This document shows, one piece after another, positions 9,988-20,400 of a DNA stretch of 64,000 bases (positions within the stretch are counted from its first letter, which is position 1; each line of letters begins with the position of its first letter). Source of the DNA: an uncultured Myxococcales bacterium (lineage in GTDB: Bacteria; Myxococcota_A; Bradymonadia; UBA7976; VGTA01); the NCBI GenBank assembly GCA_937146725.1, contig CAKZRU010000033.1, positions 1-64,000 on the forward strand. Reading direction: 5' to 3'. Position numbers and translations under genes: made by a program. The notes under the pieces are model-generated. The model was not told where the DNA came from, did no database searches, and was given only the letters and a program-made list of their open reading frames with translations.

Positions 9988-12135
9988 TCAACTCGGCTTA
10001 TCTAATACTAAGTTGAGATCTTTTAAATCCTGCGCATTTAGTTCATCTTGTGCTAGTAATTGCTTACATAAATGATTAAGCGTTTGAAGATTTAAGTCCA
10101 ATAAGACTTTAGTCCGCTGCTTTAAGGTCTCAAGACTTGTATTCAACCAAAGCTCTAGTTCAGCTAATCGTTGTTCACTCAGCTGTGGTATAGCCCGACT
10201 CGGCTGAGATGAATGACTAACCGCTGTATGACTGGTTAAACCAAGTGGTGACATGCCGTATTTTAAGGCCATGTCTTTTAATATCAAACTCGCTTGCTGT
10301 AAATCTTGGGCAGCCCCAATCGAATGTTCTTTAAAGGTGATTTCTTCAGCAACGAGTCCACCAAGTAAAACACAGATTTCATCTTGAAAGTCACTTGGAG
10401 TATACACAAATCGAGAGCGATTTTGATTATGATATACTCGCCCCAAACTCATGGCATCAGGACGAATACTGACTCTTGAAGGTGTGCTCGTTCTAGGCAG
10501 TAGCATAGAGACGAGGGCATGCCCGCATTCATGCATGGCAATGACTTTGCGTTCTTCTGCGGTTAAAGTGACCTGTGTTTGCTCTCGATTCATCACATCT
10601 AAAATCTCGTATTCCCTTAAGGAAACCTCTTCCTTAATGACCAACTTTTTAAGCAAAATCTCACGTTTTAAAGCTCGGCATAAGCCCTTGATATGATCGG
10701 CAGAATATGGATTCCCTAAAGTATCGGCAGCTTCGCTGGTTTGCTCACCAAGCCAAGTGATCAAAGAATCACTTAAACCCAAGTTAAACCGCTGATTGTA
10801 AAACTTGAGTAAATCAATTCTTGTTTTTTCATCAGGCGCGGGCACTTCTATCAATAACTCAAAGCGTCCCGGTCTAAGTAAAGCATGATCCACTGAGGCT
10901 AAAAAGTTAGTCGTTCCTACAATAAAAACTTGCTCATTGCTTCTAAATCCATCCATTTCCGTAAGTAATTGGTTCACCATAGAGTGCTCAACGCCAGAGC
11001 TTTGATAGGAGCCACGGGCTTGCGCAAAGGAGTCGATCTCATCAAAAACGATCACTGTTGGCGATGCAGCACGCGCTTTTCTGAACATACGCCTTAAGTT
11101 TTCTTCGCTTTCTCCCACCCATTTAGATTTAAGTTCTGGTCCTGAAACCACAATTAAGCTTGCTTGCAAAGCAGTTGCGATCGCCTTAGCAAAATAAGTT
11201 TTCCCTGTGCCGGGTGGCCCATAAAATAAAATACCTTTGGGCGTAAGTGACTCAGCCATCTTGATTTCTTCGGGATCATCAAGACGAAGTCTGGCAAGTG
11301 CCAAGTCAATAAACTCATGTTGTATTCTTATTTTAAGATGCTCATAGCCAGCAATATCATCTTGTAAGCTTACCTGAGGAAGCTCTAGCCCATCCCCCTG
11401 CTGTGCCGTTTGTTCTCGTAAGGACCTAAGCGCTTCTTGACCTGAGGTTTTACTCAAGGGGCTTGCTTCCGGCTGAAGTGATAAGCTTGAAAGTAAGCGA
11501 CGTAATTTAAGTGCGTTTAAGCCTGATAAATATGGATAAAGTAAGTAGGGATCAAACAGCTGATAATCCAAAGCTCTCGCCTCACGTTGAGTAATCAAGT
11601 CAGCAAGAACTTCTCTTTGAACGCCCTCAAGCTCAAACTGAAAGTCAAAGACATCCACGAGTGCTTTGGGCAAAGGAAAACTTGGATCAACCAATGCACA
11701 AAAATGAGCATGAGGATGCTCATATAACAATGGGATAAGCTCTTTCGCTTCCGGTGAAAGGTTTGTTTGACTCGTACTCAAGAGGTCCAGATGGGTCATA
11801 AAGGCTAGCTGTGATGCCAACACACCCCCTCTGACAAACTCGGTAATTTGACTCAGCATCCCTTGGATACGATTTAAATCTCGGCCTTCCTGCTGAACTC
11901 GCCCATCGATTAAGGTAATTGTAAACTCTGTACTGACCCTTTTTATCCGCTTGCGTAAGATAGGATAAAGAAAGTTATTCAGACCTTTATCACAGCGAAT
12001 TAATACCTTATAGCCTTGCAATAAGCGCTGAATAATCTGATCAAGCTGGGTACCATAGGATAGTTCTACTGCTTGTATTTCATTTATACTCAGTGGCAGG
12101 TCTTTAATGGGAATATTTTTCGCTGTGGTTCTCAA
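9988..12135 (-). CDS. FtsH-like AAA ATPase-zinc metalloprotease lacking membrane anchor
   Basis: 715 residues. The C-terminal two thirds match FtsH architecture: Walker A GPPGTGKT at 306-313, Walker B VIVFDEIDS, a second-region-of-homology segment ending LRPGRFE, then an M41 protease with zinc motif HECGH at 535-539 and the third ligand Asp in IGAAQDL about 70 residues later. All catalytic residues look intact. The two N-terminal transmembrane helices of true FtsH are absent; instead about 260 soluble residues precede the AAA core and look like a degenerate, Walker-less AAA-type module as in Ycf46. The start is probably TTG 12135, as no ATG occurs for some 90 codons and GAGATGA lies just upstream. 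Predicted function is ATP-dependent proteolysis or remodelling in the cytosol with neighbouring proteins. Confidence 0.9.
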   Translation of the reverse strand: MRTTAKNIPIKDLPLSINEIQAVELSYGTQLDQIIQRLLQGYKVLIRCDKGLNNFLYPILRKRIKRVSTEFTITLIDGRVQQEGRDLNRIQGMLSQITEFVRGGVLASQLAFMTHLDLLSTSQTNLSPEAKELIPLLYEHPHAHFCALVDPSFPLPKALVDVFDFQFELEGVQREVLADLITQREARALDYQLFDPYLLYPYLSGLNALKLRRLLSSLSLQPEASPLSKTSGQEALRSLREQTAQQGDGLELPQVSLQDDIAGYEHLKIRIQHEFIDLALARLRLDDPEEIKMAESLTPKGILFYGPPGTGKTYFAKAIATALQASLIVVSGPELKSKWVGESEENLRRMFRKARAASPTVIVFDEIDSFAQARGSYQSSGVEHSMVNQLLTEMDGFRSNEQVFIVGTTNFLASVDHALLRPGRFELLIEVPAPDEKTRIDLLKFYNQRFNLGLSDSLITWLGEQTSEAADTLGNPYSADHIKGLCRALKREILLKKLVIKEEVSLREYEILDVMNREQTQVTLTAEERKVIAMHECGHALVSMLLPRTSTPSRVSIRPDAMSLGRVYHNQNRSRFVYTPSDFQDEICVLLGGLVAEEITFKEHSIGAAQDLQQASLILKDMALKYGMSPLGLTSHTAVSHSSQPSRAIPQLSEQRLAELELWLNTSLETLKQRTKVLLDLNLQTLNHLCKQLLAQDELNAQDLKDLNLVLDKPS

Positions 12136-12200
12136 TCGCTCATCTCTTTTTTAGTATGATATAAGTCGCTTTAAGTAGGCTAATGCGTATGGTCAAACCT

Positions 12201-12803
12201 TTATTTCATTTGCACATGAATGGTGACTTCTAAAGTCCCCTCTGCATTCACTGAGCTTTGCGTAGACTGAATATCACCAAGACGGGCTGCTTTAATGTTT
12301 AGCGCTTCTGCATGGGCATGATGAGAAGCTAAGTCGATTTGAGCTTTCACCTGACTTTCAATCGACAAAAGCTGTGCTGTCAGCTGCCTAGCTTTATCAA
12401 TTTTTGCAGTATCTAGCTTTTGCTTCTGCTGTCTTTTGCCTTCTTGAATTCGAGCCTCTTTAAGGACAGCATTATCATCGCTATCAGCCGTAACATTCTG
12501 TTCCACTGAGATTTCTTCTACTAAAATCGCCCTAATCTCACAATTTTCTTCATCAAAGTCGCATTGTACCCCCTCGATTTCCATTGATAAAGAGGCTGTT
12601 TTTCTCGCAGTTCCTTTTGTTGTACCCGCTTCGACCGCTTCGACAGGCTCACTGCATTTCCACCCTTGTTCTAGGAGTGCATCACGAAATAGCTCTTTCA
12701 TTTCTGCTGGACTTAGAATCTCCATCAGAGATGGTTTCCAAGTTCCTTTTTCGCAGACTTCTCCGCTCAATCTTTCTAATTTAATTTTATAAGCATAGCT
12801 CAT
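12201..12803 (-). CDS. Protein of unknown function, first gene of FtsH-like block (200 aa)
   Basis: 200 residues, cytosolic. An N-terminal alpha/beta region (about 1-110) contains SPAEMKELFRDALLEQGWKC and a short acidic strand. A long helix rich in Lys/Gln/Ala (about 115-165, coiled-coil-like) follows, and the C-terminus ARLGDIQSTQSS...GTLEVTIHVQMK resembles a small beta module. I cannot name the family; the architecture recalls partner domains found in FtsH/Ycf46-type multi-gene systems. It starts at ATG 12803 with AAGGA upstream and precedes the FtsH-like gene by about 65 bp on the same strand, so it likely leads the four-gene operon. Confidence 0.75.
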   Translation of the reverse strand: MSYAYKIKLERLSGEVCEKGTWKPSLMEILSPAEMKELFRDALLEQGWKCSEPVEAVEAGTTKGTARKTASLSMEIEGVQCDFDEENCEIRAILVEEISVEQNVTADSDDNAVLKEARIQEGKRQQKQKLDTAKIDKARQLTAQLLSIESQVKAQIDLASHHAHAEALNIKAARLGDIQSTQSSVNAEGTLEVTIHVQMK

Positions 12804-12821
12804 TGTATGTTCCTTGGCGTT

Positions 12822-14141
12822 TTAAGGTGGGCTTTGCATTTGTGGCGCTTGTTGAAACTTGGCTTTGGCACTTAGCCATTGATGGTAACTCAGCATAAGA
12901 CTTTCTTCAAATAAGGTGGCGATTCTTTGATAGCCTTGACGACTTAAATGAACTCCATCTTTTCGGGCCCTTTTGCGTTTTTGCCACGGTCGAATTGAGC
13001 CACCCATGGCTTCGCGTGCATCCCAAAAGGCACAGCCATATTTATTACTTAAAGTACGTTGTATTTGATAAACCTCATCAAGCTCTGGAGGTGGACTACC
13101 ACGTTTTAGGGCTGCAAAAGGGCCGGTCAGTAAGCAGTCAAATCGGTCACTATATTCTAATGTTGGATCACGCAAAATACTGAGTAACAAATCCAAGTTT
13201 TTAGCATAGTCACTACGATCATATCCTCGATCAAAGATCTCGTTTATCCCAAAACTAATCACTAATAAATGACTTTTTAAAAGCTTAACAATACTTTGTA
13301 AGCTACGATCAGTATTTTTAAGCAAGTGCTTGGCTTGAGAGCCATTTAAGCCGATTGAGTCATAAATTAAGCCACCTTGGCTATTTTGTAATGAAAATCC
13401 AAAAAGCCATAATTCACTTTGATCATGGCTTGGTGAAACTTGTACTTTATGATGGCTTAAAGGTAAATGAACTCTATGTCGGTGTATACCTAGCCAAGGA
13501 GAAAAATTATTTATAGTATCATATAACTTTTGGTCAATATATAAGTTGTAATCAGTGCCTAAGCCACTTCCTAAGGTAAAAATATCTAAGGTGTCAAAGC
13601 GTGCGGCCCATTGTTTTTCACGAGTTTCCACACCGGTGAGACAATCTAACTTATCACAAATGAGGGCGGCTCCACCCGGGCCAAAAACCCCCGTATCCCG
13701 GCCTCGTTTCAAGTTGGTGACGGTCCACTCCCCCTCGGTATAATGCCAAATATGACGCTGTCCATAGCTGCGCCACATTTCACCACCCAGCACAAAGCCA
13801 CGTCCACCATCCCCAAAGCGCTCCTGTAATTTTTGGCGCATCTCTCCGGTCCAAAAATCAGCGATAATATGAGAATCGCCAATATGTGAAATACGCACAG
13901 TGCCCTGCTTTTGCTCTCGGTTTCTAAATCCTTCAAAGCAGTTTTCTAGGCGTTCCCAGCCCTCGATCAACTGGGCTTGACCAAGATCCCCAAAAGCAAG
14001 TTGTGGAGCAAGAACGCAAAGAAGAATAACTGCGACCAAATGAGTATAATGCCTAATGCAAAAGCGAGCCGACTTGTCACACTTAAGCCAAGCGCTCAAA
14101 TATCTACAATTTATGCCTCGCATGCATCTTAAAAGGTACAT
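12822..14141 (-). CDS. Secreted SGNH/GDSL-family hydrolase
   Basis: 439 residues. A hydrophobic segment ending LLCVLAPQLAFGD (about residues 33-52) looks like a signal peptide with a long n-region; ATG at 14123 would shorten it. The catalytic blocks of SGNH hydrolases are visible: HIGDSHIIADFW (block I Ser), FGINEIFDRG (block III, Asn) and DGVHLSRQGY (block V Asp-x-x-His). Such enzymes are esterases or O-acetyl/acyl hydrolases acting on cell-wall or polysaccharide substrates; the substrate is not readable. Its start overlaps the preceding stop by one base (TAATG), so it is translationally coupled to the 600-residue secreted protein upstream. Confidence 0.85.
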   Translation of the reverse strand: MYLLRCMRGINCRYLSAWLKCDKSARFCIRHYTHLVAVILLCVLAPQLAFGDLGQAQLIEGWERLENCFEGFRNREQKQGTVRISHIGDSHIIADFWTGEMRQKLQERFGDGGRGFVLGGEMWRSYGQRHIWHYTEGEWTVTNLKRGRDTGVFGPGGAALICDKLDCLTGVETREKQWAARFDTLDIFTLGSGLGTDYNLYIDQKLYDTINNFSPWLGIHRHRVHLPLSHHKVQVSPSHDQSELWLFGFSLQNSQGGLIYDSIGLNGSQAKHLLKNTDRSLQSIVKLLKSHLLVISFGINEIFDRGYDRSDYAKNLDLLLSILRDPTLEYSDRFDCLLTGPFAALKRGSPPPELDEVYQIQRTLSNKYGCAFWDAREAMGGSIRPWQKRKRARKDGVHLSRQGYQRIATLFEESLMLSYHQWLSAKAKFQQAPQMQSPP

Positions 14142-15943
14142 TAGGGCACCTCAAAACGCGTGGGTTTGACTTGTTTGCTTAAGCCTATCGCTGATGCACT
14201 TGGTTGGCCAATTAACCAAAGTCGTTGGTGAGCGCTAGGAAAGCTATGATCACCATCTTCCACGCTTAGGCTCAATGAGCCTTGAGTTAAGCTGAGTGGA
14301 AGCTGTAAATGAACTTGATAGCCCTTAGTTTTATTAAGACGAGGAGGATCCTTTTTGGAACTTGACCCTTTATGATTTCGTTCCCACCAATTGACCTTAA
14401 CTCCGGCAGCAATTGCCTCTCGGCCAATAATCCCTTTTGGGGTCACTCTCATTTCTAAAGGGCTTATGGTTGAACCAAACCATAGCTTAAGCTCATCTTG
14501 CTCTGTACGATCCGGATCATTCACCCAAATATCTAAATGCATTGTTTCCTTGATGATTTGTGCTTCGATTGAAGCCGATAGATCTTCATGTCCTTCCCAA
14601 ACCCTACCTTCGTTTTCAATGGCACAAAGCTGTCCAAAGCTTTTTGGTCGCTGAGGTCGACGGTACTTATCAACCCGACGTAATTTTAATGTTCGATAAC
14701 ATGATTTTTGACCGACTGGTTTGAAGTGGCTATCGCGTAAACTAAGAATAGGATCATAATCAGATAACCAACGCGCACCATCCAAACGCTGAATATCGGC
14801 TTCATCACTAAAGCTAATATGACGGCCTAGTCCTAATCGCTCATCTTCAAATGCCTTCCAAAGACTCAAATATCGTCGACCTTGTTTTTCAAAAATATGA
14901 TTCACATTTTTGACATATAAATGATGATCTTTGCGAGGCGAACCTTCCAAGGTGATCGCAATCTTACCCTGAGGATGCAAACTGTGGTCAACCACTCCTC
15001 CATAAAGCTTTTCATTCTTATAATAAAGACTACTTTCTTTGATCTGTAAGTCTCCCTTAGCCTCGATAATTGGCGGTGGATTAACCCGTAAAGCCGACAA
15101 TTCTGGCGAACAAGTCGTCCCCGTTATAGGGGTGAGCATAAGCCAAAAAATAGGCCTTTGAGCACTGAGTTCCCAGCGGACTAATCTGGGATCCGCCTGC
15201 AAACATTTGGGGATAAGTTTGGGATATAAACTATGAGTAAACTTAAGAAGTTTGTCAGCTTTTTTCATTTGTGGCAAAGGCTGAACACCATTTAAGGCCA
15301 ATGAGTATAAACTGACCGACTGATTATGCTGAGCCTCATTAGGTTGATGATAAAACCAACGAATTAAGGTAATAAACTCACCGGTAAACTGAAAGATTTG
15401 ATGTTCATCATGGGTTTCCTCATTCAACTCTGAAGGACTAAAGTGATTGGTGAGTTGGTCGACATAACTCCCCCCAATGATGTAGCGATCTAAGCTGACC
15501 CAACGATATAAATCCCCATAAGGACGATCTGACTTTAGACGTTCGGTATGTACATTTAACTTGTACTCAAGTAGATGACCATTAGGACCATTAGCAATCA
15601 AAGTAGGCGCACTAAATAAAACGCCTTGTTCGCTATCAACAAGCCAAGTTTTACCTTTGGACCAAAACAGAGCAAAACGATATGTATCCTTAGCAGCTAG
15701 ATCTGATTTAAGGTCAGATTTAAGGTCGTTTTTTGCCATCATGCCCTTTGAGTCTATCTTCTCTTGAGCGAAAGCCAATATAGGACTCAGCATGATATAC
15801 AGCATGACGTACAGCATGATATACAAACTGATTACAAAAGAGTCATTTAAGAAGATCAGTCGCCCTTGATTACTTGATGAGTGAATCACTTGATATTGCT
15901 CGTCTTTTTTAGTTTTTGACACAAAGTTTTGAGTTTCTAACAC
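14141..15943 (-). CDS. Secreted protein of unknown function, coupled to SGNH hydrolase
   Basis: About 600 residues. A hydrophobic segment near residues 38-58 ends in ILAFAQEK and is probably a signal peptide. It contains a duplicated Tyr-Ile/Val-Met-Leu unit, a 12-bp-type tandem duplication, followed by DLKSDLKSD, another duplication. The mature part is rich in Trp, Tyr and His. Its last ~150 residues (IEAQIIKETMHLDIWVNDPD... LWFGSTISPLEMRVTP) read like a beta-sandwich resembling CBM9/DOMON-type domains; this is impression, not a match. The start is uncertain: GTG 15943 gives the listed length without a clear ribosome site. The TAATG junction with the SGNH gene suggests they act together at the cell surface. 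Confidence 0.7.
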   Translation of the reverse strand: MLETQNFVSKTKKDEQYQVIHSSSNQGRLIFLNDSFVISLYIMLYVMLYIMLSPILAFAQEKIDSKGMMAKNDLKSDLKSDLAAKDTYRFALFWSKGKTWLVDSEQGVLFSAPTLIANGPNGHLLEYKLNVHTERLKSDRPYGDLYRWVSLDRYIIGGSYVDQLTNHFSPSELNEETHDEHQIFQFTGEFITLIRWFYHQPNEAQHNQSVSLYSLALNGVQPLPQMKKADKLLKFTHSLYPKLIPKCLQADPRLVRWELSAQRPIFWLMLTPITGTTCSPELSALRVNPPPIIEAKGDLQIKESSLYYKNEKLYGGVVDHSLHPQGKIAITLEGSPRKDHHLYVKNVNHIFEKQGRRYLSLWKAFEDERLGLGRHISFSDEADIQRLDGARWLSDYDPILSLRDSHFKPVGQKSCYRTLKLRRVDKYRRPQRPKSFGQLCAIENEGRVWEGHEDLSASIEAQIIKETMHLDIWVNDPDRTEQDELKLWFGSTISPLEMRVTPKGIIGREAIAAGVKVNWWERNHKGSSSKKDPPRLNKTKGYQVHLQLPLSLTQGSLSLSVEDGDHSFPSAHQRLWLIGQPSASAIGLSKQVKPTRFEVP

Positions 15944-15984
15944 TATACTTATTGTTCTATTCTAAGGATTAAGTACAAATAAAC

Positions 15985-17274
15985 TTAGTTTTCGGTCCGA
16001 GCTTGCTTAGAGAAATAAAACATGGAACCGATAAAACAGGCGGTGCAAAAAACACTTGTGAAATAGCTAAGTTGCACAAAGAACTCTTTCCATGATACAC
16101 CACCGCCGCCAAAGTTTTTATAAAGATTAATTCCGATACTGCCAATATACCCAAAGGCATCGGTGACATAGATCATAAAGCCCGCAGTTCCTACTGAACC
16201 TAAGGCGGCCAACAAGCGGTCAAAAAGCATACTTCCATATGGAACATAAGCCAAATAAGCACCTAAACCTACTGTGATCATCCAAGCCGCTCCACTCAAT
16301 AGACCCATTTCAAACAATAAGGTACTTCCACCGATTAACGCACAGCCGGTCATCATGACCATGTGCACAACCATCATGGCTTTACGGTTATCTTTAATCT
16401 TCACCAACAAGGCCAAGGTGACTAATACAGTAAAAGCGATTGGTAATTCCGAAAGAGTAAAGATTTCGGGTGCATCACCATATCCAATCGCCGCCCAAAT
16501 CTCAGCCGCAAAGTTATCTCTAAAGTCTCGGTAAGCAGTCAAAAAGATGTAAAGAGTGGTTAATAAAATGAGCCCCCAAGCTGATTGCTTTAAAAAGGCC
16601 CAACGAGCGGCCGCATCCATCGGTACCCGCTTCGTTCTTAAAGCTTCATCCTCTGCATTTGGTGGAGGAAGTCGATACAGCAGATAAACACAAAGTAAAA
16701 AGGGTAATAAAAACAGGACACCTGTGGTGGCAGGCATCCAGCGATCATCAACACCCCAATCCATTAAAGCCCGACCGGCTGACTTAACAAAGCCGCTAGC
16801 AATAATATAGCTCGCACTGAGTCCTGCTCCCAAAACTTCAGTAAGTTTCCGGCCTTCTAAAAAACCAAAAACAAGCCCCCAGATCATGCCCAAAGGAAGA
16901 CCGTTAATGAAAAGCCAAATCGGGCCATAGCTGGGTGGAGTGAGAGCAAAAGCAACCAAGCTCAATTCCGCAATCCCAATAAAAGCTAAAAGGGCTAATG
17001 GCCTCCATTTAGGATCCATTTCAGAAATCACTTTGATGCCCAAGAACTTTGACAGCGTGTAGCCAAAGAGTTGAGCCAGAATTAAAGCAATTTTATAATC
17101 GAGCCCCCAAAGGTTTTCATATCCAGCATAACCAATGGCGGTATAAGGCTTGCGAAAAGCATACATGCAAAAATAGCATGAAAAAGCAGCACTAATTGCA
17201 TAAATCGAAAAGATAAGACCATCTTGCTTACTGAGCCATGTAGTTAATGGATGAGGCTTGGTTTCGCTATTCAT
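15985..17274 (-). CDS. MFS-type membrane transporter (DUF5690-like)
   Basis: 429 residues with about 12 predicted hydrophobic helices. The N-terminus FSCYFCMYAFRKPYTAIGY is characteristic of a family of major-facilitator-like proteins annotated DUF5690; GLVFGFLEGRK and LAYVPYGSMLFDRLLAALG are further conserved-looking segments. Inner membrane; substrate unknown. It starts at ATG 17274 with GGCGAAGAA upstream. It lies about 140 bp downstream of the FAD dehydrogenase on the same strand and may be co-transcribed. Confidence 0.82.
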   Translation of the reverse strand: MNSETKPHPLTTWLSKQDGLIFSIYAISAAFSCYFCMYAFRKPYTAIGYAGYENLWGLDYKIALILAQLFGYTLSKFLGIKVISEMDPKWRPLALLAFIGIAELSLVAFALTPPSYGPIWLFINGLPLGMIWGLVFGFLEGRKLTEVLGAGLSASYIIASGFVKSAGRALMDWGVDDRWMPATTGVLFLLPFLLCVYLLYRLPPPNAEDEALRTKRVPMDAAARWAFLKQSAWGLILLTTLYIFLTAYRDFRDNFAAEIWAAIGYGDAPEIFTLSELPIAFTVLVTLALLVKIKDNRKAMMVVHMVMMTGCALIGGSTLLFEMGLLSGAAWMITVGLGAYLAYVPYGSMLFDRLLAALGSVGTAGFMIYVTDAFGYIGSIGINLYKNFGGGGVSWKEFFVQLSYFTSVFCTACFIGSMFYFSKQARTEN

Positions 17275-17411
17275 TTCTTCGCCTGTCTTTGTCAGTCACA
17301 AGGGATAAGAGATGTACAAAAGATAAGGGATGTACAAGAGATATGTTGCTGTGAACCAAAACAGAGAATAAGCGAGTCCAAGGATAAAGCCAAGCCTCTT
17401 TCAGAGCTAAA

Positions 17412-20400
17412 TCAACTCTTTCTTAACCTAAAATAGAGCTCAGACATCGGATGCAAAGCATTGTTTTGCTTGACTTGATCAGAATCGTACCCAACTTGGC
17501 AACGCTTAATTTGTGAGCGGCATGAATAACCGGTTATTACTGCTTTTCTATGGGCCTGTTGAGCATCAGCGAGTTTAAGGGCCCAACTGCTCTGAAAGAG
17601 CTCTTTGGAAAGTTGTTCATGCTCGGCTTCATGGCCATAAACACCACACATCCCGCAACAAGCAACTTGTTCAGCGACAGAAGCGATACCTAAATGTTTA
17701 AAGAGTTTTTGCCAATCATCTACTGCGGTGGTGACCGAGCTTCTTTCAGTGCAATGTCCAAAGATACTGAGTGTATCTTCACTCACCGCAACGTTTTGAG
17801 GGATTTGAGCAAGCTGAGTGCTTAACCATTCTTGAATCAACCATACTTTAAGTGAATAGTTAGCCCCTAAAAACTCAGGATATTCATCACGATAGGTCAA
17901 AGCCACTGCCGGATCGATGACCACTAAGGGAACTCCACTGTCTGCCAAAGGCTTTAAACTTTTATAATGATCTTCTGCCACTCGCTTAAAGGCTGCGAGT
18001 CTGCCTTTGACATGTAAACCTTTACCGTTCACTTTAAAGGGCGCTAAATAAGGCTTAAACCCAAGTTGTTTCAGTACTTCAAAACTATGCACCAGCGTAT
18101 CAGCATCAAAAAATGCATTAAAGGCATCGGGAATAATGATCACTGACTTTTCACGTTCTTGCTGAGATAAAGCATTGAGTTTCTGAGTCGTTGCTGTTTC
18201 TCCACCAAGTTCTTTTATCATTTTAAGTGCAGATTTTTTGCTGAGTTTAGGCGGATCTACTAAACCTATGACTTTCTTATTAAACCAAGAAACCATTGGA
18301 AGTTGCAAACTCCCATTCCATATCATTGGTGCATGGCTGGCAATCAAGGCCAAAGATTCTAAGGCGCCAATCAGATAGTCTCGAAGTGGACGAGGGTAAC
18401 GAGTATAAAATAAGTCTAAAAAACGGGACTTAAAACTCGGAACATCCACTTTAACCGGACAGGCGGTTGTACACGCCTTGCAAGACAAACAGCCATGCAT
18501 TGCTTCATGTACCTGACTAGAAAAATCTTGAGAACGCTGTACTTGGTGAATCAGTTTACTAGCGTAGTTAAAGGGAAAGGTTATGGCGCTTTGGAGTAAG
18601 CCTAAACCTCTTGCCACCCCTCGTTTGATCTTGATTTGCTTGGGATCCAAAACCTGAGCTGTAATCTCAAATCCAGCTTCGCTAACAGCTGCAAGCCATG
18701 CTCTCATTACACCCGCACGTCCTTTAGGAGAATGTAAACGGTCTCTAGTAACTCGAGCCGAAGGACACATTAAGTGATCTTGATGATAATCAAAGCATTG
18801 ACCATTGCCGTTACAGGTGACGCTCGCTTCCATGCCAAGTAGGTTTTGAGCTGAAATCTTACGGTCATGATGAGCACGTAATGGACTTGCTAAAGGAAGA
18901 AGTTCATAACTTTGATTAGGTGTGGCAACCTTACCGGGATTTAGTTGGTTGTAAGGATCAAAAAGTGATTTCACTTTTTGAAGATAGGGATATAGCTCTC
19001 CAAAATACTCAGGGCTATAAGCAGATCTAATGCCCTTGCCATGCTCACCCCAAATCAAACCACCATAGCTTTTAACCAAGCTCGACACTTGATCTGATAT
19101 GCGTATGAATCGTGCTTCATCATCCGGATTTCTTAGATCAAGCGCCGGACGGACATGCAAGCAACCCACATCAACATGTCCAAACAGACCATATTCAACA
19201 CCTTCTCGATCAAGTAGCTCGGTAAAGTCTTTGATATAGGCACTTAGGTTTTCGGGTGGTACGACAGTATCTTCTACAAAGGCAATTGGCTTACGTTTTC
19301 CGGGTCTAGCGGCCAATAGTCCCACGCCTTTTTTGCGCAAATTCCATAGTGAATGTTGGGTCTTATCATCAACCGCCACAAAGTCAGCGATCGGGGTTTT
19401 GGCTTGGCCATATTTGGGACGAACTTGAGCAAGACAAGCTTGAACCCGCTGTTCAATTTCCTGCAAATCCCTGCCTTCAAACTCCACCAAGTTAATCGCT
19501 GAGACTTTTTCAGGCGGAATCCCACTTCCCTCCAAAGCATCTTTCACCTCGTGGTAGCTGATGTCATTTCTTGCTAAACTCAGAATGTTATGGTCGATGG
19601 TTTCTATCGCTGAAGGCTCTTGAGCCAAAAGTAATTTCGCTGAACCAAGCGCATCTTGAAAGCTACCATAACTAAATAGGATAAGCTGTCTTACTTTGGG
19701 TATTGGGGTGAGCTTTAAACGGGCTTTAGTCACAACGCCTAAAGTTCCCTCAGAACCAGCAATTAAACGAGTTAAATCTAAGGTGTTTTGCTTGGTATCA
19801 AAGAGCATTTTTAGATTATAACCCGTCATAAAGCGACTGAGCTTGGGAAATACTTGCTCAATTAAATCTTTCTCTTGTTGCACCAAATCCAAGATTGGGG
19901 AAGCAACCGTTTGGTAGAATCCAGCTTGCCTATCTCCGAGTTCTTTTTGCACTTGATCTTGAAGCGCTTGCGTAGTCATTTCTTCCAGCCAAAGCCGTTC
20001 TCCCCCCCATGTAACGAGCTCAAGCCCCAAAACATGATCGCTCGTCTTGCCATAAATCCTTGAGCCTTTGCCGGCAGCATCCGTGTTGATCATCCCCCCA
20101 ATCGTGGCCCGACTACTCGGTGAAAGATTTGGAGCAAAAAATACCTCATCCTTTTTAAGTCCCTGATTCAATTGATCAAGAACAACTCCAGCTTCAACTT
20201 CAATCCAAGCTTCCTCTAAGTTCACTTTAAGAACCGATCGCAGGTAACGCGAAAGATCTAAGCAAAGACCGGTATTTAATGACTGTCCATTGGTGCCCGT
20301 ACCACCTCCACGCGGAGTGAGTTTAAGCTTTCTAAACCTCTCTTCGCTCAGGCCTTTCATAACGAGCTCAATATCTTGCACAGCTTTAGGATATAAGATG

